Assembly: GCF_013978595.1 (NCBI RefSeq)
Contig: NZ_JACDTZ010000001.1
Location: forward strand, 1,674,001 to 1,738,000
Direction of reading: 5' to 3'
DNA: 64,000 bases
From: Corynebacterium haematomassiliense
Lineage (GTDB): Bacteria > Actinomycetota > Actinomycetes > Mycobacteriales > Mycobacteriaceae
Positions 40,297 to 51,809 of the stretch are shown here, in pieces. The number at the start of each line of letters is the position of its first letter. Position 1 is the first letter of the stretch. Under the pieces are notes generated by a model that did not search any database, was not told where the DNA came from, and worked only from the letters and a program-made list of their open reading frames with translations. The position numbers were made by a program, and so were the translations under genes.

Positions 40297-40696
40297 GCAC
40301 TCATCCTTCGTGATCGTGGGTTCCGTTCACTTGGGACTTTATCAGTCACACCAGTCACAGACCCGGGCGGCAGGCGGGGCCGGGCCGGCCGGGCTCCTGA
40401 CACATCACGGCAGCCGTTTGCGCCGACCTGGGGGTTTGCGGGCCGCCTGACAGATTCGGCCGCGATGTGTCGGGAGGGGTCGCGGGGCAGGGCCCGGCCC
40501 GCCCGACTTTCGCCGCCCGGGCAAATTCATTCACCGCGCGATGAATAGATCACTCTCGTGGGCGTAGCGACCTGGGGAAAATGAACAATTCAACCACTCA
40601 AAAAGGGATTTGTTCACCGAGGAGGCCCCGGCGGGTGAATAAATTGGGGTCGGGCGGGCCGGGGCCGGGCGGCCCCCGCCCCAAAGCCCAAGCCCC
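40297..40696. other. 400-bp spacer with inverted repeats between leuS and the membrane protein
   Basis: No gene supported. Contains GACACATC (40399-40406) with its complement at 40464-40471, AATTCATTCACC (40524-40535) with an 11-of-12 complement at 40632-40643, and a very GC-rich hairpin at about 40644-40682. Upstream elements for the membrane-protein gene and the leuS terminator must lie here. Confidence 0.6.
40644..40682 (-). terminator. Candidate leuS terminator
   Basis: On the minus strand GGGGCGGG pairs with CCCGCCC around a GGCC-rich centre, starting about 15 nt after the leuS stop, and is followed by the T-rich AATTTATT. GC-rich stem plus short T-rich tail fits a weak intrinsic terminator. 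Confidence 0.4.
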
Positions 40697-43525
<2,829 letters not shown>

Positions 43526-43866
43526 GGTTATGCAGTGTAGTTAAGGGCGTTTGGATGCAGGCGCCCGGCGCGGGGCCCGGGGCGGAGCAGGTTCTGGGTG
43601 GGCTCTCGGTGGGGGCGGGTTCTAGGTGGTTTTGTACGAATCGACAATTAAGACGAGCGTCCAGATTTAACACCGCAGGTAGCGAGCTTATGCACTGTTT
43701 CGCATGTAAACTTTTACAAAATCACAGTTCCTGCCGCTCGAGTTCCGACAGTCTCGACCCACTTTTCGTTGGCAATTACCAATAGTTGGTCCACCCGAAA
43801 TTGTCCGCAATGCGGAGTCCGCAACCGCGCCAACGTACCGCGAGCCGCACCGCTATGGTCGCAAAC
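43526..43866. other. 340-bp spacer upstream of leuS with one interspersed repeat
   Basis: No supported gene. Holds the leuS promoter region and an A-type repeat at 43776-43818. Short frames on both strands are not convincing. Confidence 0.55.
43776..43818 (+). repeat. Repeat A-type copy downstream of the leuS start
   Basis: Contains TTACCAATAGTTGGTCCACC followed by AATTGTCCGCAATGCGGAGT. It matches the copy at 11014-11056 in both parts and in their spacing. TCCGCA-A-TGCGGA forms a second small inverted repeat. Confidence 0.7.
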
Positions 43867-44283
43867 ATGCAGCTCTACACCATCGGTTACAGCAAGAAGA
43901 CCGCGGAGGAATTCTTCAGCATTCTCCGGGACAATGGCGTGAAGCAGGTCGTGGATATCCGGCGGCACAACACAAACCAGCTCGCCGGCTTTACCAAGGA
44001 GTCGGATTTGCCGTGGTTCCTCGACACCATCGCGGGCATCGGCTACTCCCACGAGCTAGCACTCGCGCCCAGCGAGGACCTCATGCGCGCGTACCGCAAG
44101 GAGGGCTTGCCGTTCGACGAGTTTGCGAAGCAGTTGCGCGCCGAATATGCCAAGCGCACAATGCCCAAGCTTATCGACGGCTCCGCCTTCCTCTGCTCAG
44201 AGCCCGACCCCGGAGTTTGCCACCGCTCCGTGGCGGCGGAGTACCTCGCCGAGCACGGCGACTTCGAAGTCGTGCACCTCTAG
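43867..44283 (+). CDS. DUF488 family protein
   Basis: A 138-residue soluble protein of the DUF488 family: opening LYTIGYSKKTAEEFFSIL, then QVVDIRRHN, and near the end FLCSEPDPGVCHRSVAAEYL with the conserved Cys-His-Arg. The biochemical function is unknown. ATG 43867 was chosen from the conserved start. A GCTTATCGACG motif encodes KLIDG at 44169-44179. It converges on the permease gene with 4 nt between stops. Confidence 0.88.
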   Translation: MQLYTIGYSKKTAEEFFSILRDNGVKQVVDIRRHNTNQLAGFTKESDLPWFLDTIAGIGYSHELALAPSEDLMRAYRKEGLPFDEFAKQLRAEYAKRTMPKLIDGSAFLCSEPDPGVCHRSVAAEYLAEHGDFEVVHL

Positions 44284-44287
44284 GTGA

Positions 44288-45607
44288 TTACCCCGCGAAC
44301 ATCTGCCAGATGGCCACGCCCATGATCACCACGCCCAGCACGAACACGAACCAGGTTTCGGGTTTGTTGGCGTAGCGCTGGTAGTCCTTGGCGTAGCGGA
44401 ATAGCAGCATCGGCACGATGTACACCAGGAAGGTGATGAACACGCCGCCGACCACGGAGATGAGGTCCAGGATCGAAGGGTTGAGGATGCCGGCGATCAC
44501 CGTGGTGACAAAAATGAAGACGTAGATGCCCCAGCGCAGCTTCTTCGGGTCCATACGCTCAGCGACGCCAGGGGCCACGGCACGCACCAGGTACGTGGTG
44601 CCTTCCTCGGCGCCCATGACGTGGCCGAAGTAGGACGACGCAATCGCGCAGAGGGCAACGATCGGGGAGAGGATCGCCAGGAACGGCGTGTGGGTCTCGT
44701 TGGCCAGGTAGGACAGCACGGGGATGTTCTGCTCACGGGCGGCGTCCATGCCGTCGGCGCCCAGCGCCAGGGTGCAGGACCACACGAAAAACATGGTGAA
44801 CACCACCAGCAGGCCGGTGGTGATGAGCTCGGTCTTCGCCACGGCCTTCTTGGTGGACTCCAGGTCATCCGGGTACTTCTTCTGCACGTCCAGAGCGAAC
44901 TGGGACATCGCCGGCATGTGGTTGAAGGAGAACACGAACACCGGCAGGATCAGCAGCATCGCCTTCCAGAACGGCACGTCGGACTCGTAGGAGCGGAAGC
45001 TGGCCAGGTCCCACTGGGGGATGAGGTAGAACGACACCGCGGCCAGCGCGATGATCAGGGGGTAGACCAGCAGGTTCGCAAAGGCCAGGGTGGCCTTCTT
45101 GCCCAAGGCGTAGGCGCCGGTGAGCACGCCGACGCACAGGATGGCCATGAGCCAGCGCGGTACCTCGGGGCCGTGGAGCTGATTGACCACGAAGCTGTCC
45201 ATCGTGTTGGTGATACTCACGCCATAGATGAGCACGATGGGGTAGATGGACAGCCAGTACATCAGGCCCGTCATCAGGCCGCGGTTGCGGCCGGCGAGCG
45301 CGGTGACCACCTGCAGCACGTCCAGGCCCTTGACCGGGGAAGCGGCCACGATGCGGGCGTAGGTGCGGTGCGAGAAGAACACCATCGGGCCGATGAACAG
45401 GGTGATCAGCAGTAGGGGGACGAAGCCGAAACTGCCGGCGTCGATAGGGAGGAACAGGATGCCGGCGCCGACAGCGGTGCCGAACAGGGTGATAGCCCAG
45501 GACAGGGTGCCGCCGTCGGGGACGGCGCCGGACCGGTTTTCCTCTACCTGCCGTTTGTCGGCGACGGTGAGGTGGTCCAAATTGAACTCTTTGCCCGCTG
45601 TGGTCAA
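44288..45607 (-). CDS. Amino-acid permease, HAAAP/SdaC type (first paralogue)
   Basis: A 439-residue membrane protein with 11 helices of the hydroxy/aromatic amino-acid permease family. Seen: SWAITLFGTAVGAGILFLPI in helix 1, FSFNHMPAMSQFALDVQKKY in the middle and CAIASSYFGHVMGAEEG. The start codon is TTG with a strong AAGGAG 5 nt upstream. It is closely similar to the permease at 47350-48741; the two flank an aminotransferase gene. Likely substrate: serine, threonine or an aromatic amino acid taken up with a proton or sodium ion. Confidence 0.9.
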   Translation of the reverse strand: MTTAGKEFNLDHLTVADKRQVEENRSGAVPDGGTLSWAITLFGTAVGAGILFLPIDAGSFGFVPLLLITLFIGPMVFFSHRTYARIVAASPVKGLDVLQVVTALAGRNRGLMTGLMYWLSIYPIVLIYGVSITNTMDSFVVNQLHGPEVPRWLMAILCVGVLTGAYALGKKATLAFANLLVYPLIIALAAVSFYLIPQWDLASFRSYESDVPFWKAMLLILPVFVFSFNHMPAMSQFALDVQKKYPDDLESTKKAVAKTELITTGLLVVFTMFFVWSCTLALGADGMDAAREQNIPVLSYLANETHTPFLAILSPIVALCAIASSYFGHVMGAEEGTTYLVRAVAPGVAERMDPKKLRWGIYVFIFVTTVIAGILNPSILDLISVVGGVFITFLVYIVPMLLFRYAKDYQRYANKPETWFVFVLGVVIMGVAIWQMFAG

Positions 45608-45778
45608 AGGTACTCCTTAAGATGTGAGTGGTTTAAGCCACACGGAATCATAAAACACCACGACTCGCAGCAATAACTGGGGAGACCACGGGTGTACACC
45701 ACGGCCTCTTGCGGACAGCCGTCTCGGCGCAGGATATATTGACTATTGTTGTTTCCCGCCCCTGAACAGGAGTTTCCC

Positions 45779-46231
45779 ATGAAGAAGTTCACCGCCGCTG
45801 CGGTTGCCGCCACGATGGCCGTTTCCCTGGCGGCCGGCCCCGCAGACGCCGCGTCCAACACCATGGCCGGCAGCAAGAACACTCCGGTGTGCAAGCTTGA
45901 GCTCGACGGCATCGGCTCCAAGAGCGTCACCCAGGAAATCGTGGCGGAGAAGGGGATCGAGGGCGTGGAGCTGAACAAGCTCACCGGCATCCAGCGCACC
46001 GCCGCGGCCGTCGGCGAGGCATTCGGTTCCACCGACACCGCGGCGCAGCAGAAGGCGAACAACGCCCAGGCTGTACAGGCGTGCCTGGACGGCGAGGACT
46101 ACAAGTCCGAGCCGCTGGAGGCGGGCATCAAGGGCGGCATCATCGCCACTGTTGTGCTCGCGGTGCTCGGCCTAATCGCGAACTTCGCGCTGCAGTCCGG
46201 CGCAATCCAGCTGCCGAAGCTCGGCCGCTAA
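45779..46231 (+). CDS. Small secreted protein with C-terminal hydrophobic segment
   Basis: A 150-residue exported protein. The signal peptide (KKFTAAAVAATMAVSLAAGP) is probably cut after ADA near residue 25. A short helical domain with two cysteines (Cys38 and Cys102) follows, then a C-terminal membrane segment (GGIIATVVLAVLGLIANFAL, about 119-138) and a short tail. It is related in design to the surface protein at 24018 (signal, domain, terminal anchor). AGGAG lies 6 nt before the ATG. Function unknown. Confidence 0.78.
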   Translation: MKKFTAAAVAATMAVSLAAGPADAASNTMAGSKNTPVCKLELDGIGSKSVTQEIVAEKGIEGVELNKLTGIQRTAAAVGEAFGSTDTAAQQKANNAQAVQACLDGEDYKSEPLEAGIKGGIIATVVLAVLGLIANFALQSGAIQLPKLGR

Positions 46232-46298
46232 TACGTGGTGTAGAAGACGCTGGTCATAGCGCTATTTTACGGCAGGAACGGGCGAACAGCAGGCTGTC

Positions 46299-47336
46299 TT
46301 ACGTGCTAACAGGCAGTCCCGCGCGCCGCCATGCGGTAAGGAACTGATCAGTCTCTGCCTCGTCGGTAATGCTCACGCGCGCTCCCGAATCTGGGTAGCT
46401 GCGGATGATGATGCCCTCGGCACTGATCTTCTGCTCAATCTCAGCGCCGTTCACGCCTGGAATCCAGACGAAGTTTCCGTGAGAACGCTGTACGCCGAGC
46501 TCCTCAGAGACCCGGTCGCGCTGGGCTTGAGTCTCTTTAACTCGCACCATGAGTTCATCATGCGCCTCCAGCGACGCGACGGCTGCAAGCTCCGAAAGTT
46601 CGGTGACAGTGAGCGGAAGCGCAACTAGACCGAGCGAGCGAATCAGCTCCGGGTTGCCGAAGCCGTAGCCGACACGCAACCCCGCCAAACCGTAGGCCTT
46701 AGAGAAGGTACGCGCACCGATAAGGTTTGGATACTTCGCGATTTCCTCGACGCCGTCCGGAGTGTCCTTGGCATCGTTGAACTCGTAATACGCCTCATCC
46801 AACACCACCACGATGTCTTCCGGAACCCGCCGCATGAATTCAGTGAACTCGTCTTTGGTGATGGTCAGGCCGGTGGGGTTATTCGGGTTGCAAATGATGA
46901 TGAGGCGGGTGCGGTCTGTGATTGCGTCTGCAACCGCATCCAAATCAATCGCCTCATCCTCGCCGAGTGGGACCTGGACCGGGGTGGCCCCGCCGACGCG
47001 AGCGTAGAGCGGGTATGCCTCGAAGCTGCGCCAGGGAAAGAGGACCTCATCGCCTGCCGCACACGTCATCAGTACGGCCTGCTGGATCACCGCCGACGCC
47101 CCGGGCGCGACCGCAACCTGCTCTTCCGATAGACCTAGGCGATCAGCCAACGCCTTTCGCAACACCGGCGAGCCGGAGATGGGGTACCGGTTCGCCCGCA
47201 ACGCCGATTCACGGATCGCTTCTAGCGCGGTAGGCAGGGGCCCGAAGTTCGCCTCGTTGGCGGACAACTTCAATTTTGTTTCGTCGGACTTTCCGGGCTT
47301 GTAGTCCGGGAAGAGGGAAAGATCTGCACGAAGCAC
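46299..47336 (-). CDS. PLP aminotransferase, HisC/Pat-like
   Basis: A 345-residue class I/II aminotransferase. The PLP lysine is Lys213 in TFSKAYGLAGLRVGYG, with ICNPNNPTG (about 148-156) and DEAYYEF (180-186). It resembles histidinol-phosphate or aromatic aminotransferases (HisC2/Pat). The GTG start follows AAAGGA. Because it lies between two amino-acid permease genes on the same strand (13 nt after the second), it probably transaminates the amino acid that they import. A biosynthetic hisC would instead lie in a his operon. Confidence 0.85.
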   Translation of the reverse strand: MLRADLSLFPDYKPGKSDETKLKLSANEANFGPLPTALEAIRESALRANRYPISGSPVLRKALADRLGLSEEQVAVAPGASAVIQQAVLMTCAAGDEVLFPWRSFEAYPLYARVGGATPVQVPLGEDEAIDLDAVADAITDRTRLIIICNPNNPTGLTITKDEFTEFMRRVPEDIVVVLDEAYYEFNDAKDTPDGVEEIAKYPNLIGARTFSKAYGLAGLRVGYGFGNPELIRSLGLVALPLTVTELSELAAVASLEAHDELMVRVKETQAQRDRVSEELGVQRSHGNFVWIPGVNGAEIEQKISAEGIIIRSYPDSGARVSITDEAETDQFLTAWRRAGLPVST

Positions 47337-47349
47337 AAGCGGTCCTTTC

Positions 47350-48741
47350 TTAGAACATTTGCCAGATAGTCACGCCCATGATGATCAATCCCATGATGAG
47401 GACGAAAATCGTGTCTGGACGGCGAGCGTAATGCTTGAACGCGGTGGCCTTGTTAAACAGCAGGTTGGGCACGATGTAGACGAGGAAGGCGACGAAGATG
47501 CCGCCGACCGCGGAAATCAGCGTCAGAATCGACGGGTTGAGCACTGCCACCAGAACCGTAGTCACGAACACGAAGACGTAGATGCACCAGCGCAACGCCT
47601 GCGGGTTAATCCTGTCCGCTACGCTCGGAGCCGCCACGCGGATGAGGTAGGACGTTCCTTCCTCGGTGCCCAGCATGTGGCCGAAGTAGGAAGATGCGAT
47701 CGCGCAGATGGCGATCACCGGGCTGATCACCGCCATGAACGGGGTGTTGGTGACATTGGCGAAGTAGGACAGGATCGGGATGTTCTGCGCGCGGGCCTCA
47801 TCCATGCCCTCCGCACCGAGGGTGAGCGAGCAGGACCACACGAAGAACATGGTGAAGAACACGAGCATGATCGCGGTGATCAGCTCAATCTTGGACACTT
47901 CGCGCTCGGTGGCCGCGACGTCGCCCTTCTTCTTCTTTTGCACGTCGAGGGCGAACTGGGACAGCGCCGCCATGTGGCTGAAGGAGAACACCATCACCGG
48001 CAGAAGCAGCAGCATGGACTTCCACAGCGGAGTGCCAGATTCGTACTCCATGAAGCCGGCGAGGTCCCATTTAGGAATGAGGTAGATGGACACCGCGGCG
48101 AGGGCGATGATGAGGGGGTAGACAAGGATGTTGGCCAGCCACAGGGTTGCTTTCTTGCCCAGGGCGAACGCACCCGTCATCAGGCCCACGCAAATCGTGG
48201 CGAGCACGACACGGTTCACGTGCGGCCCGTTGAGTTGGTTGACGATCATGCTGTCCACCGTGTTGGTGATGGAGATGCCGTAGATCAGCACCGTCGGGTA
48301 GATGGCGAGCCAGTAGAGGATGGCTGTAGCCAGGCCGCGCTTGCGCCCGGTTAAGGCTGTGACGACCTGCAAGACATCCAGCCCTTTTTCCGGGGACGCG
48401 GACACAATGCGCGCATACGTGCGGTGGGAGAAAAACACGAGCGGCAGGACAAGGAACGTGGCGAAAAGTAGCGGCCAGAAGCCGAAACTTCCGGCATCAA
48501 TGGGCAAGAACAGAATGCCGGCGCCGACAGCGGTGCCGAACAGTGTGATGGCCCAGGACAAGAAGTTTCCGTCTGGTACGTCACCGGCCCGGTTTTCTTT
48601 GATCACCTCAGCGTCAGCCGCTGAGAGCTGGTCCATCTGGAACTCGGCGCGGGACTGCGCGATGTGTTCGTCGCTGTGCAGCTCAGGCAGACCGCCATGT
48701 ATCTTTTCGCCGGAAGAAGACCGGCTAAACGTAGTGGACAT
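47350..48741 (-). CDS. Amino-acid permease, HAAAP/SdaC type (second paralogue)
   Basis: A 463-residue membrane protein, highly similar along its full length to the permease at 44288-45607 and with a 23-residue longer N-terminus. Helix 1 is SWAITLFGTAVGAGILFLPI, identical to the paralogue, and FSFSHMAALSQFALDVQKKK differs only slightly. ATG 48741 follows AAGGATC. It starts the array permease-aminotransferase. The duplicate pair around one enzyme points to a local duplication, with the aminotransferase caught or inserted between. Confidence 0.9.
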   Translation of the reverse strand: MSTTFSRSSSGEKIHGGLPELHSDEHIAQSRAEFQMDQLSAADAEVIKENRAGDVPDGNFLSWAITLFGTAVGAGILFLPIDAGSFGFWPLLFATFLVLPLVFFSHRTYARIVSASPEKGLDVLQVVTALTGRKRGLATAILYWLAIYPTVLIYGISITNTVDSMIVNQLNGPHVNRVVLATICVGLMTGAFALGKKATLWLANILVYPLIIALAAVSIYLIPKWDLAGFMEYESGTPLWKSMLLLLPVMVFSFSHMAALSQFALDVQKKKKGDVAATEREVSKIELITAIMLVFFTMFFVWSCSLTLGAEGMDEARAQNIPILSYFANVTNTPFMAVISPVIAICAIASSYFGHMLGTEEGTSYLIRVAAPSVADRINPQALRWCIYVFVFVTTVLVAVLNPSILTLISAVGGIFVAFLVYIVPNLLFNKATAFKHYARRPDTIFVLIMGLIIMGVTIWQMF

Positions 48742-48805
48742 AAGTGTGGATCCTTTTCGTAGGGGCTATTGCCATCTGAATTGGTTGGTTTGAATCAGGT
48801 GAGCA

Positions 48806-50065
48806 TCAGCGTTCATCGGGTGCGAGCTTGCCAACCGCCAACTCTTCGACCACCCGGGTAAGCAAAGCCAGTCCGGTGAGGCAGTCTTCATCCGTGGTGT
48901 ACTCGGCCTCGTTGTGGGAAATGCCGTCGACGCTGGGGATGAACAGCATGACGGTGGGGTAGTGCTCCTTCATGTTCGTTGAGTCGTGGCCCGCCACCGT
49001 GAAGATCTCTTGGTGGGACAGTCCGAGTTCCTCTGCGCACGTGCGCGCCAGCTCTACGCCGGCCTCGGGGTAGGGGTTGAGCGCCCATTCGTGTGTGAGC
49101 TCGAGGTCGACATCGACCTTTGCCTCGTCGGAGGCGGCGGCAACGATCTCGTCCACACGCGCCCGCGCCTTCTCCAGCACCTGCGCGGAAGGGGAGCGCA
49201 GGTCGACGTTGAAGCGGACCTCGCGCGCGATGGTCACCGGCGAGTTGGGCTCCAGCGTGAGCTGCGAGACCGACGCCTGCAGCTGCCCTTCCTCAAACTC
49301 TTCTGTCAGGCGGCGCACGCCGGCAATCACCAACGAGGCGCCGAACAGGGCATCGCGGCGGTCCCGCATCATGGTGGATCCAGTGTGGCCCTGCTCGCCG
49401 CGAACTGTGGCGGCGAACTTGCTTGCGCCCCAGGTGGCGGTGACCAGGCCGATTTGGTTGCCGTTATCTTCCAGCTCCCGGCCTTGCTCGACGTGGATTT
49501 CGGCGTAGGTGGCTACCTTTGGGGCGTCGATAAGCGGCGCCCACTTCGCCGCATCAATGGCCTCGCCCGCTGTAACTCCCTGCAGGTCTGTGGCTTCACG
49601 CGCCACCCCGAGGTCGAGGAAGCCGGTGAAGACTGAGCTGCCCATCATCGACGGGGCGAAGCGGGAGCCTTCCTCGTTGAACCAATTCACCACCGCGAGG
49701 TTGAACCGGGGTGTCAGCTCGCCGCTTTTCGCTTTCGCGGCCACACGCGCGGCGGCGTGGGCACCGGCGAGCACGCCGTACGCGCCATCGAAGCGTCCTG
49801 CGAGTGGCTGCGAATCCAGGTGCGAGCCAACAGCGACGTAAGGGGCGCCCGGCACCAGCTCAAACAGGCCGTACTGGTTGCCAATCTCGTCGAAGCCGAC
49901 TTCCGCGCCGAAACCCTCGAGCACGCCGGTGAACCAGGCGCGGTTTTTCACGTCGCCCTCGCTTGCGGCCTGGCGCTCCACGCCGCCGCCGGGGGTTGCG
50001 CCGTTCTTGCTCATCGCCGCGAAATCCGAGAGGAACCGCTCATCTGTTGGCTGAATGGTCTGCAT
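48806..50065 (-). CDS. M20-family N-carbamoyl-amino-acid hydrolase / allantoate amidohydrolase
   Basis: A 419-residue dinuclear-metal amidase. Seen: VGSHLDSQPLAGRFDGAYGV (first metal ligands His and Asp), NEEGSRF (catalytic Glu and ligand Glu), AEIHVEQG, and late HDSTNMKEHYPT. The family hydrolyses N-carbamoyl amino acids, allantoate or ureido acids, releasing ammonia and carbon dioxide. ATG 50065 gives MQTIQPTDERF. It lies 17 nt after the YtcJ-type amidohydrolase, in one operon. One TATCGACG core lies at 49525 on the coding strand. Confidence 0.87.
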   Translation of the reverse strand: MQTIQPTDERFLSDFAAMSKNGATPGGGVERQAASEGDVKNRAWFTGVLEGFGAEVGFDEIGNQYGLFELVPGAPYVAVGSHLDSQPLAGRFDGAYGVLAGAHAAARVAAKAKSGELTPRFNLAVVNWFNEEGSRFAPSMMGSSVFTGFLDLGVAREATDLQGVTAGEAIDAAKWAPLIDAPKVATYAEIHVEQGRELEDNGNQIGLVTATWGASKFAATVRGEQGHTGSTMMRDRRDALFGASLVIAGVRRLTEEFEEGQLQASVSQLTLEPNSPVTIAREVRFNVDLRSPSAQVLEKARARVDEIVAAASDEAKVDVDLELTHEWALNPYPEAGVELARTCAEELGLSHQEIFTVAGHDSTNMKEHYPTVMLFIPSVDGISHNEAEYTTDEDCLTGLALLTRVVEELAVGKLAPDER

Positions 50066-50081
50066 TGTGTTCAAGTCCTTC

Positions 50082-51686
50082 CTAAAAGCTGCCGTGGACG
50101 AGTTGCCCGCCCAGCACAGTGGCCTCAACGGGGATGTCGCCGATCTGGCTGGCCGGCACTTCGGCTGGATCGGCTCCCAGGACCACAAGATCTGCGAGCT
50201 GGCCAGGCGCAATCTGCCCCTTTTTCCCAGCCCAGCCTGTCGCCGCGGCGGATCCCGCGGTGTAGGCGTACAGCGCCTCGTCGACGGTGATCCGGTCCTC
50301 CGGCCCGTACTCTTTGCCCGCGGCCGTGGTGCGTTCGACAAAGCTCTGCACCACGGCGAGCGGGGTGCCCGTGGCCACTGGCCTGTCGGAGCTGCCCGGC
50401 AGCACCACGCCGCGCTGGAGCAGCCGCTTCGCCGGGTAGGAAAGTGCTGCCCGTTCGGCGCCGATCGCCTCTGCCATCGCGTCTCCGAATTCCGCGATGA
50501 AGCGCGGCTGTGGCACGAGCACGACTCCGGTCTTGGCCATGCGCTCGATTTGGTCGTTCCGCACCACTCCGCCGTGCTCGATGCGGTGCGGGACCGTGCG
50601 GGGCCCATGCTTATCGACGGCTTCGCTGATCACGTCCAGCGCAAAATCCACCGCTTTGTCTCCGATCGCGTGCAATGCCAGCGACCACCCGCCGGCCGCT
50701 GCCGCGAGCGCACGCGAACGCATCGTTTCGGTGTCGCCTTGGAAGTACCCGGCGTGGCAGCAGCAGGCGTAGTCCTCGGTCATGGCCGCTGTCTTTCCCA
50801 GCAAGGATCCGTCGGTGAAAATCTTCACTGGCCCGATCTGCAGCAGATCGTCTCCAAGTCCAGTGCGGATGCCGGCGTCGAGGCCGTGCACCTCCGGGTC
50901 GCCCTCGTGGCCGTCGATGCCGTGCAGCGCGTCGAGAGTGATCATCGCCTGCGTACGCACGTGGAGCTTTCCCATCTCGCGCGCCCGCTGGTAGAAGCCG
51001 AACTCCTGGGGGCTGTGTCCGATCCAGCCGCCTGCGACGCCTGCGTCCGTCACCGAGGTGATGCCCTCGCCGAGGTAGTGCCGCCCGGCGCGGTCAAGCG
51101 CGTCGGTGATGTTGCTTTCGCTTTCCGGCTGCAGCACATCGTTGATCGGGCGCATGGCGTTTTCGTCCAGCAACCCAGTGGCGTTGCCGGTGTCGTCCAC
51201 GACCACTTCTCCGCCTTCTATCTGCGGCGGGTTCGCCGGATCGATTCCGGCTCGGCGCAGCGCCTCGCTGTTGACCGTGTATGCGTGCCCGGAATTGTGC
51301 TTGATCAACAGCGGTTTGCCCGCGGTTGCGTGATCGAAGTCGGCGATCGGCACCGGCCCGTCTGTGAGCAGGTTCGGATTGAATCCGCTGGCTACGACCC
51401 AGTCGCCAGTGCTTCCCGTCCGCAGTGCCGCCAGCACGTCGCCACGCGTGCGCGCGCCACCGAGGTTGATTTCCCGCAGTGTCTGGCCGAACCACACGCT
51501 GTGCGCGTGGGCGTCGTTGAACCCCGGGATGACGGTGCGGCCGCGTGCATCGATCACCGTGTCGCCGGGCGCTGGCTCGCTGTCCACCTCCAGGATGCGG
51601 CCGAAGCCCATGCGTATCGACGTCGCGGTGCCGCCCGCCCCGTCCATAGTTTTTGCGCGCGCGTTGATGATGGTGGTTGCGTTCAT
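50082..51686 (-). CDS. YtcJ-like amidohydrolase family protein
   Basis: A 534-residue metal-dependent hydrolase of the amidohydrolase_3 type. The N-terminal HxH motif is FNDAHAHSVW (about 54-63), with further ligands in SLALHAIGDKAVDFAL and HRIEHGG, and a late SDRPVATGTP. A small beta domain is formed by both termini. ATG 51686 follows GGAGG. The substrate is unknown; together with the M20 amidase and the PucR-type regulator divergent from it, a role in degrading an amide or ureide nitrogen source is likely. Confidence 0.85.
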   Translation of the reverse strand: MNATTIINARAKTMDGAGGTATSIRMGFGRILEVDSEPAPGDTVIDARGRTVIPGFNDAHAHSVWFGQTLREINLGGARTRGDVLAALRTGSTGDWVVASGFNPNLLTDGPVPIADFDHATAGKPLLIKHNSGHAYTVNSEALRRAGIDPANPPQIEGGEVVVDDTGNATGLLDENAMRPINDVLQPESESNITDALDRAGRHYLGEGITSVTDAGVAGGWIGHSPQEFGFYQRAREMGKLHVRTQAMITLDALHGIDGHEGDPEVHGLDAGIRTGLGDDLLQIGPVKIFTDGSLLGKTAAMTEDYACCCHAGYFQGDTETMRSRALAAAAGGWSLALHAIGDKAVDFALDVISEAVDKHGPRTVPHRIEHGGVVRNDQIERMAKTGVVLVPQPRFIAEFGDAMAEAIGAERAALSYPAKRLLQRGVVLPGSSDRPVATGTPLAVVQSFVERTTAAGKEYGPEDRITVDEALYAYTAGSAAATGWAGKKGQIAPGQLADLVVLGADPAEVPASQIGDIPVEATVLGGQLVHGSF

Positions 51687-51809
51687 AAGCCCGCCTCCTC
51701 CGTGCAGCTCTAAATTGTGTCCCCTGACACTATTGGGTAACCGCCGTGATCGGCACCTCTTTGCGGACATCTGGCACATCTCATAACCCGCGCTTGTAAC
51801 GTTGTGCAC

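Noticed and set aside
43526-43866. T-box or leader attenuator for leuS
   Set aside because: No T-box sequence, specifier loop or Leu-codon-rich leader peptide could be found.
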